64,000 bases of DNA from assembly GCF_002797815.1 (NCBI RefSeq), contig NZ_PGFJ01000001.1, forward strand, positions 1,984,001-2,048,000. Reading direction: 5' to 3'. Shown here piece after piece: positions 51,898 to 61,741 of the stretch. Both the position numbers and the translations under genes were made by a program. Every line of letters begins with the position of its first letter. Position 1 is the stretch's first letter. This stretch comes from Mucilaginibacter auburnensis. GTDB taxonomy: Bacteria; Bacteroidota; Bacteroidia; Sphingobacteriales; Sphingobacteriaceae. The notes under the pieces were generated by a model. That model saw nothing but the letters and a program-made list of their open reading frames with translations. It was not told where the DNA came from and made no database searches.

Positions 51898-51947
51898 TTT
51901 AAGTTAAACACCGGTCTGTTTTTAACAGATCATAAAGATAATTAGAA

Positions 51948-52322
51948 ATGGCACATAAAAAAGGAGCCGGTAGTTCACGAAACGGTCGTGAGTCGCACAG
52001 CAAACGTTTAGGTATCAAAATATTTGGTGGTCAGCCAGCAATTGCCGGTAACATCATCGTTCGTCAGCGTGGTACACAACACAACCCAGGCCTTAACGTA
52101 GGTTTAGGTAAAGACCACACTTTATTTGCATTGGCTGATGGTCAGGTGGTTTTCAAAAAGAAAGCAGATAACCGTTCATACGTTTCTGTTTTGCCTTTTG
52201 CTACTGCTCCTGTAGCAGAAGATGCTGCTCCGGCTGTAGTTGCTGAAGAAGCTCCAAAAGCTAAAAAAGCACCTGTGAAAAAAGCTGAAGCTGCTGAAGA
52301 AACAGAAGCTGCTGCTGAGTAA
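51948..52322 (+). CDS. rpmA: 50S ribosomal protein L27 with acidic/Lys-rich tail
   Basis: A 124-residue L27, longer than the usual 85-90. The conserved part includes [37 protein letters not shown] and [17 protein letters not shown]. After residue about 85 it has a 35-residue tail of Ala, Glu and Lys ([22 protein letters not shown]), low complexity and probably disordered. An intrinsic terminator follows. The protein has no N-terminal extension needing cleavage before MAHKK. Confidence 0.96.
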   Translation: MAHKKGAGSSRNGRESHSKRLGIKIFGGQPAIAGNIIVRQRGTQHNPGLNVGLGKDHTLFALADGQVVFKKKADNRSYVSVLPFATAPVAEDAAPAVVAEEAPKAKKAPVKKAEAAEETEAAAE

Positions 52323-52343
52323 TTTCAGGTTCAAAACATAAAT

Positions 52344-52378
52344 AAAAAAGCCCTTATCAAAATGATAAGGGCTTTTTT
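52344..52378. terminator. Bidirectional terminator after rpmA
   Basis: AAAAAAGCCCTTATCA / TGATAAGGGCTTTTTT stem with a 3-base loop. Confidence 0.9.
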
Positions 52379-52394
52379 ATTGCCACAGCTTTTA

Positions 52395-54254
52395 TTAATT
52401 CTTCCATGTATTATCAATAGCGTTGGCGTCTACAAATATGCCGCCGTCAAGTTTAACTTCTTTAAGCTCTTTACTTGCTTTTAACTTAAGGCTGATGTTT
52501 TTTTGGTCTTTTTCCCAAACAGCAGGGGTTTGATGGAACGTTTCGGTTGAGCCATCAGTATAAGTTACATTTACGTCAAATGGAATGGCAAAACCGCCTT
52601 TATTGTTTATTTCGATTTTTGCGTCACTTCCGGTTTTAGTAACTGAAAGTAAAGTTAAGTCGATGTATGAAGGTGTGTAGAACCAATTATAAAAGAACCA
52701 ATCAAGATTTTTACCCGAGCCGGCTTTCATTGCGTTAAAGTAATCCCACGGAATAGGGTGTTTCCCATTCCAATTGTTCATGTAATAGTGCAAAGCTTTT
52801 TTAAACAAGGCATCACCTAAGTAATCTTTCAACGCTAAATAACTTAATGATGGCTTGCCGTACGCATTGCTTCCTGGTGAAAACGTAACTTCGGGGGAAG
52901 GGGTGATGATCGGGTTTTCTTGGTCATGTTTGCCGCGGGTCCATCCGTTAACGCGAAAGGCCTTATAAAACTCATCTGCCGCTTTCTGCCCCTTTTCGCT
53001 TATACCTATCAGGTATTCAAATGTGGTGGCCCAGCCTTCATCCATAAAAGCATAGCGGCTTTCATTGATACCCATATAGAACGGCATATATGTATGCGCT
53101 TGTTCATGATCTTGTACCAATTGTGCAAATGTTGCGTCAGTTTGTTTGCTGTCATTCATCATCATAGGATATTCCATATCCGCATAGCCGTGTACTGCTA
53201 CGCTCTTTTCAAACGGATACGGTATGCCTGGCCAATTGTCAGAGAACCATTTCAAAGAATAACGGCTGAATTGTACAGAACGGGCAAAACTTTGTGCTGA
53301 ATTATCATACGCTGCCTGGGCACTTACACGGCGGTGGGTTTTGCTGTCCAATTCAACACTGCCAGCATCCCAATTATAATGGTCGCTGATAGCTGCGGTA
53401 ACGTCACTTATGTTTTTTGATGTGAATGTCCAGGTATTAGTAGCATTCTGAGCCGTAATGTTTTTTGAAGCGAGATCTTCAGGTGTTACAATGCGGATAG
53501 TAGAATCGCTGATTAAAGACGCTTTAAATCGTTTTGCATATTCAGGCTGCAGCACTTGATCCGGATTGGTGTGCGTGCCTGTTGCCCATACAACAAAGTT
53601 TTTTGGCGCGGTAACATTTAGCGTATAGTCATTAAAGTCATTATAAAACTCTAACGAGCCGGTATGCGGCTGCTTGTCCCAGCCTTGATAATCATCAAAC
53701 ACGGCAACGCGCGGATAAAAATAAGCCAGGAAATAAGTGGTTGGGTCAATGGCACCGTCGCGATCTTTTCCGTCGGCTATTTCAAAATGCCAGGTTATGT
53801 CCATTGCCACGGAGTCTTTCGGCATCAATGCTTTAGGCAAAGGCAACATATAATTGGTAGTAGTGGCTGCGGCATTATCCCATACAGCTGGAGTGCCATT
53901 TATTTTTAGTTGGTCAACAGTAACGCCTTGTGCTATATTAGGCGCGGCGTTTCTTCGCCCTGCACGGTGAACATTTACGATTAGTTTCATGTTCAAACTA
54001 TCAAGCCTATGCGGACTGTTATTAAAATAAACAATGTGCTCTGTCCCGCTTACCAGTTTATTTGGTGGTGCTACGTTTACATTGATTTCATACCGCGCAC
54101 GGTTTTGCCACCAGTTTTTGCCGGGCTTGCCGTCGGTTGTACGGGTACCGTTGGTGTAGCTGGGGGCGATACGTTCCGGGATGGTTAATTTCTGGGCTTT
54201 AGCGCCCATGAAAAAACTGCATGCAAGTGCAGGCAGAAATAAGTATTTCTTCAT
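52395..54254 (-). CDS. Exported M1 family metallopeptidase
   Basis: A 619-residue zinc aminopeptidase with a signal peptide (FLPALACSFFMGAKA). The zinc site is H383-E-x-x-H387 (DHEQAHTYMPFYMG) with E406 in FMDEGW, an 18-residue spacing matching HExxH-x18-E. The exopeptidase motif GAMEN is replaced by HGYADMEYPMM (about 355-365). Periplasmic or outer-membrane peptide processing is likely. It is preceded on the same strand by the TonB-domain genes but with a 95-base gap. Confidence 0.9.
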   Translation of the reverse strand: MKKYLFLPALACSFFMGAKAQKLTIPERIAPSYTNGTRTTDGKPGKNWWQNRARYEINVNVAPPNKLVSGTEHIVYFNNSPHRLDSLNMKLIVNVHRAGRRNAAPNIAQGVTVDQLKINGTPAVWDNAAATTTNYMLPLPKALMPKDSVAMDITWHFEIADGKDRDGAIDPTTYFLAYFYPRVAVFDDYQGWDKQPHTGSLEFYNDFNDYTLNVTAPKNFVVWATGTHTNPDQVLQPEYAKRFKASLISDSTIRIVTPEDLASKNITAQNATNTWTFTSKNISDVTAAISDHYNWDAGSVELDSKTHRRVSAQAAYDNSAQSFARSVQFSRYSLKWFSDNWPGIPYPFEKSVAVHGYADMEYPMMMNDSKQTDATFAQLVQDHEQAHTYMPFYMGINESRYAFMDEGWATTFEYLIGISEKGQKAADEFYKAFRVNGWTRGKHDQENPIITPSPEVTFSPGSNAYGKPSLSYLALKDYLGDALFKKALHYYMNNWNGKHPIPWDYFNAMKAGSGKNLDWFFYNWFYTPSYIDLTLLSVTKTGSDAKIEINNKGGFAIPFDVNVTYTDGSTETFHQTPAVWEKDQKNISLKLKASKELKEVKLDGGIFVDANAIDNTWKN

Positions 54255-54349
54255 ACGTATAATAATTCAGTTAATGTTGGAAAAGTTAATAAAAATAACG
54301 GCTTTAAGCAAAGCACCGATAAATTATTGTGCGGAAAGGATGTGACTGT

Positions 54350-54784
54350 TTAAAGTACATTAAAGTTGGAATCGGGGTCAACTTTGTCCAGTAACTCAAA
54401 GTTGATGGGGACTGAGCAAACCACCCGAACAGGAATACCATTTTTAGTGGCAGGTTTCCAGCGGTCCAATTTTTTAGCTACGCGAAGGATCTCTTTATCC
54501 TGAATTACTGACAGGCCACGCACGACTTTAAGATCGCTTAAACGCCCATCGCTTTCAATAGCCATTAGCAGATATACTTTGCCTTTGCGAAGGTTCAGCC
54601 TGTCCCAATAGGTATAAGGAATGCGTTTTAAGCGCTTGTAGAATTTCTCCATGCCGCCTTCGTATTCGGGCATGGCATCGGCATCGTTTACCATTACATT
54701 AACGCCTGTGTTAACGGCAGGATGTTGCGCTTGTAAACTTAATACAAACACAACAGCAAGTAAAGTGAGAAATACCTTTTTCAT
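54350..54784 (-). CDS. TonB C-terminal domain protein without membrane anchor (copy 2)
   Basis: A 144-residue protein with a cleavable-looking signal (VFLTLLAVVFVLSLQAQ) and a TonB C-terminal-type fold (MPEYEGGMEKFYKRL, GKVYLLMAIESDGRLSDLKVVRG, DRWKPATKNGIPVRV). TonB proteins normally anchor in the inner membrane and end with this domain; here the anchor is a secretion signal. About 35% alike by eye with the gene at 54840. Function unknown, possibly a periplasmic decoy or partner. Confidence 0.82.
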   Translation of the reverse strand: MKKVFLTLLAVVFVLSLQAQHPAVNTGVNVMVNDADAMPEYEGGMEKFYKRLKRIPYTYWDRLNLRKGKVYLLMAIESDGRLSDLKVVRGLSVIQDKEILRVAKKLDRWKPATKNGIPVRVVCSVPINFELLDKVDPDSNFNVL

Positions 54785-54839
54785 AACCGTAAATGTAATT
54801 TGTGCTTTAACTTAACTGGTTAATAAATATAAGCACTTA

Positions 54840-55265
54840 TTAATTTGAACCAAAAAAAGTTAAAGCTTTACTCATTGGAAGTACAAAATTAATAGGGTAG
54901 GTAAATTGTGTACGCACGGGCTCTCCATTAACAATACCCGGGTTCCACTTAGGAGAAAGATTAACAACCCTCAAGGCTTCTGCATCAAGGTCGTCTACCG
55001 TAGGACGAATTACCTTACTATTAGTGATCTGTCCATCTTTTTCTATAACAAACGTAACCAATACACGGCCTTGTTTACCCCGCGTTCTGGACTTAACAGG
55101 GTACCGTATATTTTTAGCAAGAAATGTAGCAAACTCTTTTAACCCTCCCGGAAACTCCGGTGCTTTGTCGGTAGCGAGGTATATTTTATTTGCAATAGTA
55201 TCGCTTTGAGCTTTTACTGTAAATGCGCAAAGTGCAATAAATAAGGTTAGTAAGGTTCTCTTCAT
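54840..55265 (-). CDS. TonB C-terminal domain protein without membrane anchor (copy 1)
   Basis: A 141-residue protein with a signal peptide (LTLFIALCAFTVKA, then Q) and the TonB C-terminal domain: APEFPGGLKEFATFLAKNIRYP, GRVLVTFVIEKDGQITNSKV and NPGIVNGEPVRTQFTYPINF. The YP..SR.RG pattern is the classical TonB core, clearer than in the neighbouring copy. Begins 12 bases after the prenyl synthase stop, so it is co-transcribed with it and RNase R. No proline-rich linker, unlike TonB. Confidence 0.86.
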   Translation of the reverse strand: MKRTLLTLFIALCAFTVKAQSDTIANKIYLATDKAPEFPGGLKEFATFLAKNIRYPVKSRTRGKQGRVLVTFVIEKDGQITNSKVIRPTVDDLDAEALRVVNLSPKWNPGIVNGEPVRTQFTYPINFVLPMSKALTFFGSN

Positions 55266-55277
55266 AGAACCAAGTTA

Positions 55278-56252
55278 CTAATTTTCCCTCACCATCAAGC
55301 TGTCAGCAAAGTTTCTCAGGTAGTCTTTTTTATCTTTAGCGATACCTAAACTATCTAACGCGGCAAATGCTTTTTCAGCATAAAACTGCATAGCACTTTC
55401 TGCATGGTGCCTAACGTCAACAGTATTGTAAATTTCTGTAACCGCTGCTACTTTATTAGCGGAATCAAACTTTGCTGCAGAAAGCCAGTTGTTCAGATCA
55501 TCTTTGGCTGCACCTTCAGTCAGTTCAAGCGCTTTAATGAGTAAGTAGGTTTTTTTGTTAGACAAGATATCGCCACCTACTTGTTTGCCAAACTTCTTCG
55601 GATCTCCGTAAACGTCCAATATATCATCCTGCAACTGAAAGGCTAAGCCCAGGTTTTCGCCAAACTCGAGCAACAGGTCAGCATCTCTCATATCAGCTCC
55701 ACCCACCAACGCGCCAATTTTTAAAGCGCCACCCAGTACTACCGCTGTTTTAAGGCGTATCATTTCAATATACTCAGGTATGCTTACATCAGCGCGGTCT
55801 TCAAACTCCATATCCAACTGCTGCCCCTCACACACGCCCACCGCAGTATCGTTAAAAATGTTCAGTATGGTGCGTAGCAGATGATCCTCTACTTGCATAA
55901 TGAGTTTATATCCCTCAATCAACATAACGTCGCCTGAAAGTATAGCTGTATTTGAATTCCAGCGTTCATGAACAGTGGCGCGTCCGCGTCTGAGCGGGGC
56001 ATTGTCCATGATATCATCATGCATCAGCGTAAAGTTGTGAAATACTTCAATAGCCAGGGCAGGAGGAATGGCTTTTTCAATGTCGCCGTCAAACAGGTCG
56101 CAGGCCATTAAAAGCAGGGCAGGGCGCATACGTTTGCCGCCCATATCCAGTATGTACGCTATGGGTTCGTAAAGTTTTGATGGATGCGCCGGGAACTGAA
56201 TTTTTTCAACCGCTTTCTGTATAATTACCTGTAATTCGTTTATATCTCTCAT
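55278..56252 (-). CDS. Polyprenyl diphosphate synthase
   Basis: A 324-residue trans-prenyltransferase. First aspartate-rich motif DDIMD at residues 79-83 (FHNFTLMHDDIMDNAPLRRG), second motif QLQDDILDVYGDP near 210, and GGKRMRP at 38-44. The FARM type (DDxxD with a Phe five residues before) does not clearly set product length; FPP, GGPP or longer are all possible. Follows RNase R by 20 bases. Confidence 0.9.
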   Translation of the reverse strand: MRDINELQVIIQKAVEKIQFPAHPSKLYEPIAYILDMGGKRMRPALLLMACDLFDGDIEKAIPPALAIEVFHNFTLMHDDIMDNAPLRRGRATVHERWNSNTAILSGDVMLIEGYKLIMQVEDHLLRTILNIFNDTAVGVCEGQQLDMEFEDRADVSIPEYIEMIRLKTAVVLGGALKIGALVGGADMRDADLLLEFGENLGLAFQLQDDILDVYGDPKKFGKQVGGDILSNKKTYLLIKALELTEGAAKDDLNNWLSAAKFDSANKVAAVTEIYNTVDVRHHAESAMQFYAEKAFAALDSLGIAKDKKDYLRNFADSLMVREN

Positions 56253-56272
56253 GTATGTATTGTCAGGCTTTG

Positions 56273-58411
56273 TTAACCCTGAACCAGCGAAAAATCTATT
56301 TGCTTTTTGGTAAGATCAACTTGTTTAACTTTGATCTGTACTTCATCGCCAAGTCGGTAAATCTTCTTTTTACGCTGACCAATGATGGCAAAGTTTTTCT
56401 CGTCTAAAGTATAAAAATCATCAGAGATATCACGCAAACGGATCATTCCCTCGCATTTATTTTCGATGATCTCTACATACATTCCCCATTCTGTAACGCC
56501 TGATATAACCCCATCATATATTGTACCTATGTGGTCTTCCAGATACTCCGCCTGTTTGTATTTAACCGAAGCGCGTTCAGCATCAGCAGCGCGTTTTTCC
56601 ATTTGAGAGCTATGCTGACTTAACTTCTCGTAATGTTCGGCATTAACAGACTGCCCGCCATTTAAATAATGAAACAACAAACGGTGCACCATCACATCCG
56701 GATAGCGGCGAATAGGAGAGGTAAAGTGTGTATAATAATCAAACGCCAAACCATAATGACTACTGGTTTTGGTGGTATAAATGGCCTTCGCCATTGAGCG
56801 TATAGCCAAATGTGTAAGTACGTTCTGCTCCTTTTTGCCTTCTACATCTTCCATAAGATGATTTAGTGAGCGTGCTACTTCTTTATCAGATTTAGTATTG
56901 ATCTTATAACCAAACCTTGAAGCAAACTGCGCGAAGCTGGCCAGCGCGTCGGGCTTTGGCGAATCGTGTGCGCGATAAACAAAGGTGTATTTATGTTTGC
57001 CTTTACCTTTTTTGGATATAAATTCGGCAACCTTGCGATTGGCCAACAGCATAAAGTCTTCAATAAGTTTATGCGCGTCTTTGCGCTCCTTTACATAAAC
57101 GCCAACGGGCTTGCCTTTTTCGTCGAGTTTGAATTTAACCTCGGTAGTTTCAAAGCTGATAGCGCCGTTTTTGAATTTGCGGTCGCGCAGAATGTAAGCC
57201 AGTTCGTTCAGCTTTAAAATATCTTCTTTAAAATCACCCTCTTTGGTTTCAATTACTTCCTGCACTTCTTCATAAGTAAAGCGGCGGTTAGAGTGGATAA
57301 CTGTTTTGCCAAACCATTCATTTACAATGTTGGCGTTATCATCCAGTTCAAAAACGGCAGCAAAGCAAAGCTTGTCTTCATTGGGGCGAAGTGAGCACAA
57401 ACCATTCGACAAACGTTCTGGTAACATAGGTATAACCCTGTCAACCAGATATACAGATGTTCCTCGCTCAAAAGCCTCTTTATCCAAAGGCGAATCAGGA
57501 ATAATGTAATGCGCCACATCGGCAATATGAACGCCTACTTCGTAATTTCCATTTTCCAGTTTTTTGAAGGATAGCGCATCATCAAAATCTTTCGCGTCGA
57601 AAGGATCAATGGTGAAGGTAATCGTATCTCTGAAATCGCGACGTTTAGCTATCTCTTCAAGACTGATATCAGCCGGAATAGCTTCAGCTTCGTGTTCCAC
57701 CTCGAGAGGGAAGGAAAGCGGGAAACCATACTCTGCAAGTATGGCATTCATTTCAGTATCGTTCTGCCCCTGTTGGCCCAAAACATGTTTTATGCGCCCA
57801 ACCGGGTTACGTGCTCCAGCCGGCCAGTCGGTAATTTCTGCAACCGCTTTGATACCATTGGTGGCCGAGTTGAGCTCCGTCATAGGGATAAAGATGTCGT
57901 GCATCATCTTGCGGTCGTCAGGTATTAAAAAAGCGTACCTGTCAGACATTTTTACAACGCCCGTAAACTCAGTTTTAGCACGTTGTAATATCTCAATCAC
58001 TTCTCCCTCTTTCCGGCGGCCCTTGGTTTTTGCGTATACGTAAACCTTAACCCGGTCGCCGTGCAGGGCATTACGCAATTTGCGTGGAGCAACAAAAATG
58101 TCGCTTTCTGCTTCGTCGTCCGTAACTATAAAGGCTGAACCATCATTGGTAAGATCAACTTTGCCTTCAACAAAGGTTTTTAATTCAAGTAATTGAAATT
58201 TACCGGGAGATACTTCTTTCAAAACCTGCTTAAAGGTTTCTTCGTCCATTATATCCCGTATCACATCGCGCGATTCGGGGTCACGTATATTTAGTTTGGC
58301 CGACACCTGTTTATAGTTAAGCGGTGTATTTCCGTTCTGCTCGAAAACATCGAGCACCATTTGGGTGAGAACCTTATTTATAGAGGAATTATTATTTTTC
58401 TTTTTAGACAT
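56273..58411 (-). CDS. rnr: Ribonuclease R
   Basis: A 712-residue 3'-5' exoribonuclease. It has an N-terminal winged helix (about 1-75), cold-shock domains (about 80-225), the RNB catalytic domain with TIDPFDAKDFDDALSF carrying the metal aspartates (near 267-282), and a C-terminal S1 domain (WGMYVEIIENKCEGMIRLRD, about 640-705). Acts in degradation of structured RNA and rRNA quality control. First gene of a set with the prenyl synthase and TonB-domain gene. A TATATTTG box (58510-58517, minus strand) lies upstream. Confidence 0.95.
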   Translation of the reverse strand: MSKKKNNNSSINKVLTQMVLDVFEQNGNTPLNYKQVSAKLNIRDPESRDVIRDIMDEETFKQVLKEVSPGKFQLLELKTFVEGKVDLTNDGSAFIVTDDEAESDIFVAPRKLRNALHGDRVKVYVYAKTKGRRKEGEVIEILQRAKTEFTGVVKMSDRYAFLIPDDRKMMHDIFIPMTELNSATNGIKAVAEITDWPAGARNPVGRIKHVLGQQGQNDTEMNAILAEYGFPLSFPLEVEHEAEAIPADISLEEIAKRRDFRDTITFTIDPFDAKDFDDALSFKKLENGNYEVGVHIADVAHYIIPDSPLDKEAFERGTSVYLVDRVIPMLPERLSNGLCSLRPNEDKLCFAAVFELDDNANIVNEWFGKTVIHSNRRFTYEEVQEVIETKEGDFKEDILKLNELAYILRDRKFKNGAISFETTEVKFKLDEKGKPVGVYVKERKDAHKLIEDFMLLANRKVAEFISKKGKGKHKYTFVYRAHDSPKPDALASFAQFASRFGYKINTKSDKEVARSLNHLMEDVEGKKEQNVLTHLAIRSMAKAIYTTKTSSHYGLAFDYYTHFTSPIRRYPDVMVHRLLFHYLNGGQSVNAEHYEKLSQHSSQMEKRAADAERASVKYKQAEYLEDHIGTIYDGVISGVTEWGMYVEIIENKCEGMIRLRDISDDFYTLDEKNFAIIGQRKKKIYRLGDEVQIKVKQVDLTKKQIDFSLVQG

Positions 58412-58509
58412 AGAATAGATAGAATTTTAGATTGGTGCTTAATAGCAATGCTTCATTGTTTATAACGCTTTAGCGTTCGTGTTATTTGCTTTTACAACAA
58501 CCATTTTTC

Positions 58510-58517
58510 CAAATATA
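58510..58517 (-). promoter_or_regulatory. -7 box upstream of rnr
   Basis: TATATTTG on the minus strand in the gap between the ABC gene and rnr. The predicted start near 58506 leaves a leader of about 95 bases. No -33 TTG found. Confidence 0.4.
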
Positions 58518-58540
58518 GTGAATATGAAGTTAAACCGCTT

Positions 58541-60235
58541 TTAATACACACTTGGTATAGCCGATATTAACTTCCGTGTATACGCTTCTTTAGGCGCATT
58601 ATAAATATCTTCAGGATAACCGGCTTCCACAATTTCGCCTTTGTTCATCACCATCATCCTGTCGGATATATGCCTGATCACCGCCAGGTCATGAGAAATA
58701 AAAATATAGGATAAGCCCAATTCTTCCTGTAGCTGACGTATCAGATTTAAGACCTGTGCCTGTACAGATACGTCAAGCGCTGATACCGACTCGTCGCAGA
58801 TAATAAACTTCGGTTCCAGAGCCAGCGCTCGGGCAATTACAATGCGCTGCCTTTGCCCGCCCGAAAACTCATGCGGGTAGCGATTGAAATGATCGGGCGA
58901 CAGGTTAACGAGATCTAATAACTGCTTTACTTTTTGTGTGCGTTGCGTATCGTTATTGTAAAGCCGGTGTACTTGTAAAGGTTCCAGAACAGCTTGACCG
59001 ATAGTCAGCTGCGGATTCAACGACGAGTAGGGGTCTTGAAATATGATCTGCATGTCACGACGCATGGTTCTTAAAGCATCGCCGCTTAATTTCCTGATAT
59101 CGTTGCCCTGAAAATTTATGCTACCTGCAGTTGGTTCAATTAAACGAAGTATACTTCGTCCAAGGGTGGTTTTACCGCAACCCGATTCTCCTACTAATCC
59201 TAAAGTCTCACCGTGATAAACCTCAAAGCTCACATTGTTTACCGCTTTTACAAAATTTTTATTGCTAATAAATAAACTTCCGTTTTGGCTAAACCAGGTA
59301 CTTAGGTTCTCAACTTTTAAAATGGGTTTGCTATTATACAATTTTTCGCGCCGCGCTGTTATCTCTCCCGGTTGGTAGCCGTTCAATTGTCTCATGGTTT
59401 CAACAGTGGCCGACTTATAGGTCATAAAATCGGCGATTACGGGCAGTTTTTTTAGGTGAATGTTGACAGATGGCCGGCAAGCCAGCAAGCCTTTGGTGTA
59501 AGGATGCTGCGGGTTGTTAAAAAGTTCAGCAACACTACCCTGCTCTACAATATCTCCTCTGTACATCACCAAAACGTTATCGGCAATTTCGCTTACCACA
59601 CCCAGATCATGCGAGATTAAAATGAGGCTCATGCCACGCTCATTTTTTACTTTGCGAAGTAACTCAATAATGGTTTTTTGAACGGTAACGTCTAAAGCAG
59701 TTGTTGGTTCGTCGGCAATTAGTAGTTCCGGGTCGCAGGCCAACGCCATCGCAATCATTACCCGCTGTTTTTGCCCGCCCGATAACTGATGCGGATAGCT
59801 GTCAAATATAGCCTCAGGGCGGGGGAGCTGTACTTCGTTGAAGAGTTCAATTGCTTTAGCTTTTGCATTGGTTTTATTTAAACCGGTATGCAATTGTATC
59901 GCTTCAATAACCTGAAAACCGCACGTAAGCACAGGATTAAGTGAGGTCATGGGCTCCTGGAAGATCATGGCTATTTTATTGCCACGGATACTGCGCATTT
60001 CCTTCTCACTCAGTTCAAACAAATTTGAGTTTTCCAGTTGGGCGCTGCCAGATATATTCGCATTTGTGTTTAACAACCGCATCAATGCTAATGAGGTAAC
60101 CGATTTACCCGACCCAGATTCGCCAACTATACCTAAGGTTTCACCTTTATTAAGCGCAAAGCTGATGCTATTAACAGCCCTTACCACACCGTTTTGCATG
60201 TTAAAATCAACTGCTAAATTCTCAACTTTTAACAT
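58541..60235 (-). CDS. Fused double-ATPase ABC transporter protein (oligopeptide/YejF type)
   Basis: A 564-residue protein with two complete nucleotide-binding domains. N-half: Walker A GESGSGKS at 38-45, LSGGQKQR and Walker [11 protein letters not shown]-half: Walker A GESGCGKT near 356, [16 protein letters not shown], and [12 protein letters not shown]. The oligopeptide signature stretches [11 protein letters not shown] and [11 protein letters not shown] are present. Membrane permeases are not next to it, so it serves permeases elsewhere. Its ATG is one base after the exonuclease stop, which indicates coupling. Confidence 0.9.
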   Translation of the reverse strand: MLKVENLAVDFNMQNGVVRAVNSISFALNKGETLGIVGESGSGKSVTSLALMRLLNTNANISGSAQLENSNLFELSEKEMRSIRGNKIAMIFQEPMTSLNPVLTCGFQVIEAIQLHTGLNKTNAKAKAIELFNEVQLPRPEAIFDSYPHQLSGGQKQRVMIAMALACDPELLIADEPTTALDVTVQKTIIELLRKVKNERGMSLILISHDLGVVSEIADNVLVMYRGDIVEQGSVAELFNNPQHPYTKGLLACRPSVNIHLKKLPVIADFMTYKSATVETMRQLNGYQPGEITARREKLYNSKPILKVENLSTWFSQNGSLFISNKNFVKAVNNVSFEVYHGETLGLVGESGCGKTTLGRSILRLIEPTAGSINFQGNDIRKLSGDALRTMRRDMQIIFQDPYSSLNPQLTIGQAVLEPLQVHRLYNNDTQRTQKVKQLLDLVNLSPDHFNRYPHEFSGGQRQRIVIARALALEPKFIICDESVSALDVSVQAQVLNLIRQLQEELGLSYIFISHDLAVIRHISDRMMVMNKGEIVEAGYPEDIYNAPKEAYTRKLISAIPSVY

Positions 60236-60236
60236 A

Positions 60237-60944
60237 TTAGCCCACTATGGTAATGTTATCATCGGATATTAATTCTTCGCCCCGGTAGCGCCTTAGCAGT
60301 TGCGCGGTAGCAATCACATCTTTTTGGCAATACGTGCAAATACGTTCTAACTGGTTGTCTTTCCAGTAAACATCGCCAACCACGCTGCCATCAATATCGT
60401 CTTTGGGGGTTGGTATGTTAAATATGGCGGTAAGTAAGTTTAATGATGTGAAGCTTTTGTAGTCGCCAAACTTCCACAGTTCCATGGTATCTAAATGGTT
60501 GATCTCCCATGGTTTTTTGCCTGCAATCTCCAACTGTGCGGGCAGCGTTAATCCATTTATAAGCATACGGCGGCACAGATACGGAAAATCAAATTCTTTG
60601 CCGTTATGCGCGCAAAGCACCAAAGTGTTAGGCTGTCCTTTCAGCATTTTAGAAAAATTGATCAACACCTCGCGCTCATCATGCCCTGCAAAAGATTTAA
60701 TACGCATACCCATGTCGCTGCCACCGGTGAAAATACCTACAGATATACAAATGATCTTACCAAACTCGGCCCAGATACCTGCGTTACGGTAAAAGTCTTC
60801 GGCGGTTTCTTCTTTGCGGTTATAAACTGTTTTTTTATCCCAAAGCAGTTTTAAATGATCTGGTACCTGGTCATACGTACTGTATTGCGGAACGGTCTCA
60901 ATATCAAGCACCATTAAATTATTCAGATCGTATTGCTCAAGCAT
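60237..60944 (-). CDS. PolB-like 3'-5' exonuclease
   Basis: A 235-residue DEDD-type nuclease resembling the exonuclease domain of DNA polymerase B. MVLDIETVPQ (D14, E16) is the first motif, LCAHNGKEFDFPYLCRRM the second, and YCQKDVIATAQLLRRY the third with its aspartate. No polymerase domain follows. Probable role in DNA repair or nucleic-acid trimming. It is upstream of the ABC gene with a one-base gap. Confidence 0.87.
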   Translation of the reverse strand: MLEQYDLNNLMVLDIETVPQYSTYDQVPDHLKLLWDKKTVYNRKEETAEDFYRNAGIWAEFGKIICISVGIFTGGSDMGMRIKSFAGHDEREVLINFSKMLKGQPNTLVLCAHNGKEFDFPYLCRRMLINGLTLPAQLEIAGKKPWEINHLDTMELWKFGDYKSFTSLNLLTAIFNIPTPKDDIDGSVVGDVYWKDNQLERICTYCQKDVIATAQLLRRYRGEELISDDNITIVG

Positions 60945-61024
60945 TTTTTACAGAAATTATTTAACGGCAATATAGTAAATGTACCAAAGCTTACATACGG
61001 CGTGATGTTGTATAGTTGTAAAAT

Positions 61025-61058
61025 AAAAAGAGGCATCAGTTAAGTGATACCTCTTTTT
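61025..61058 (-). terminator. Terminator of the YhcH-like gene
   Basis: AAAAAGAGG / CCTCTTTTT stem with an imperfect middle (ATCA/TGAT), about 21 bases past the stop codon at 61079. Confidence 0.7.
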
Positions 61059-61078
61059 ATTTTATGTAAGATGGATAA

Positions 61079-61714
61079 TTATTGCTGCGGAACAGCTTTA
61101 ACTTTTACCACTATTTTTTTATCACGATCCGGTCCGTCGTCTGTTTTAATAGCCGGGCGGTGGGATGTTTTAGGGAAGAATATTAAAAGTGTTTCCGGGT
61201 CACCAACAAAATATTCGCCGGGAAGTGAGCTTTCGTAAAAACCAATATCGCTGTTAGCATTGAATGGTGTCGCCCATTTAGCATCTGAAGGAGGAGCCAT
61301 CTTACCCATTTTTTCTTTACCTCTGATCACCATTTGCAGGTCAATGTATTTTTCGTGAACTTCCCATCTGCTCACATCAAATGTTTTTAAAGGGCCATCT
61401 GTAGTTATACCGTAAGCGTTAGTTCCGCTGATTGGTTTTGTTCCAACAGGTAAGTTTTGCAGGTCGGTAGTAGCTAAGTAGGTAAATACGCTATCCCACA
61501 AAGGTTTATTGGCATGATATTGAACGGCAAACTGTAGGTAATCCACACTTTCAGAGAGCTTTGGTTTAAAACCATTGCGCCATTCGCCTTTCTCGGCCCA
61601 GGCTTTAGCTGTTTTTTCGGTCCATTTTTTTTGCGCGAAAACAGTGTTTGCAGTGATAGCTAAAATTGCAAAGCAAGCTAATTTGTAAATGAATGTCTTT
61701 CTCATTTTTTGCAT
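61079..61714 (-). CDS. Exported YhcH/YjgK/YiaL family protein
   Basis: The YhcH family (DUF386) is a cupin-like fold met in sialic-acid and alpha-uronate operons; EbgC is a cytosolic relative. The 211-residue protein, however, begins with a signal peptide (KLACFAILAITANTVFAQ), so it is periplasmic. Family parts are FDVSRWEVHEKYIDLQMVIRG, and EYFVGDPETLLIFFPKTSHRPAI with conserved H. Two in-frame ATGs (61714, 61705) are possible starts. Next to an ACS-type transporter and LacI regulator, suggesting sugar-acid uptake. An 11-bp perfect dyad lies 28 bases upstream. Confidence 0.86.
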   Translation of the reverse strand: MQKMRKTFIYKLACFAILAITANTVFAQKKWTEKTAKAWAEKGEWRNGFKPKLSESVDYLQFAVQYHANKPLWDSVFTYLATTDLQNLPVGTKPISGTNAYGITTDGPLKTFDVSRWEVHEKYIDLQMVIRGKEKMGKMAPPSDAKWATPFNANSDIGFYESSLPGEYFVGDPETLLIFFPKTSHRPAIKTDDGPDRDKKIVVKVKAVPQQ

Positions 61715-61741
61715 TTAATGTTGTATGATCGGCCTTAGCGG

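Noticed and set aside
57564-58043. 159-codon plus-strand ORF opposite rnr
   Set aside because: Antisense shadow of the RNase R coding region; Ser-rich random-like protein.
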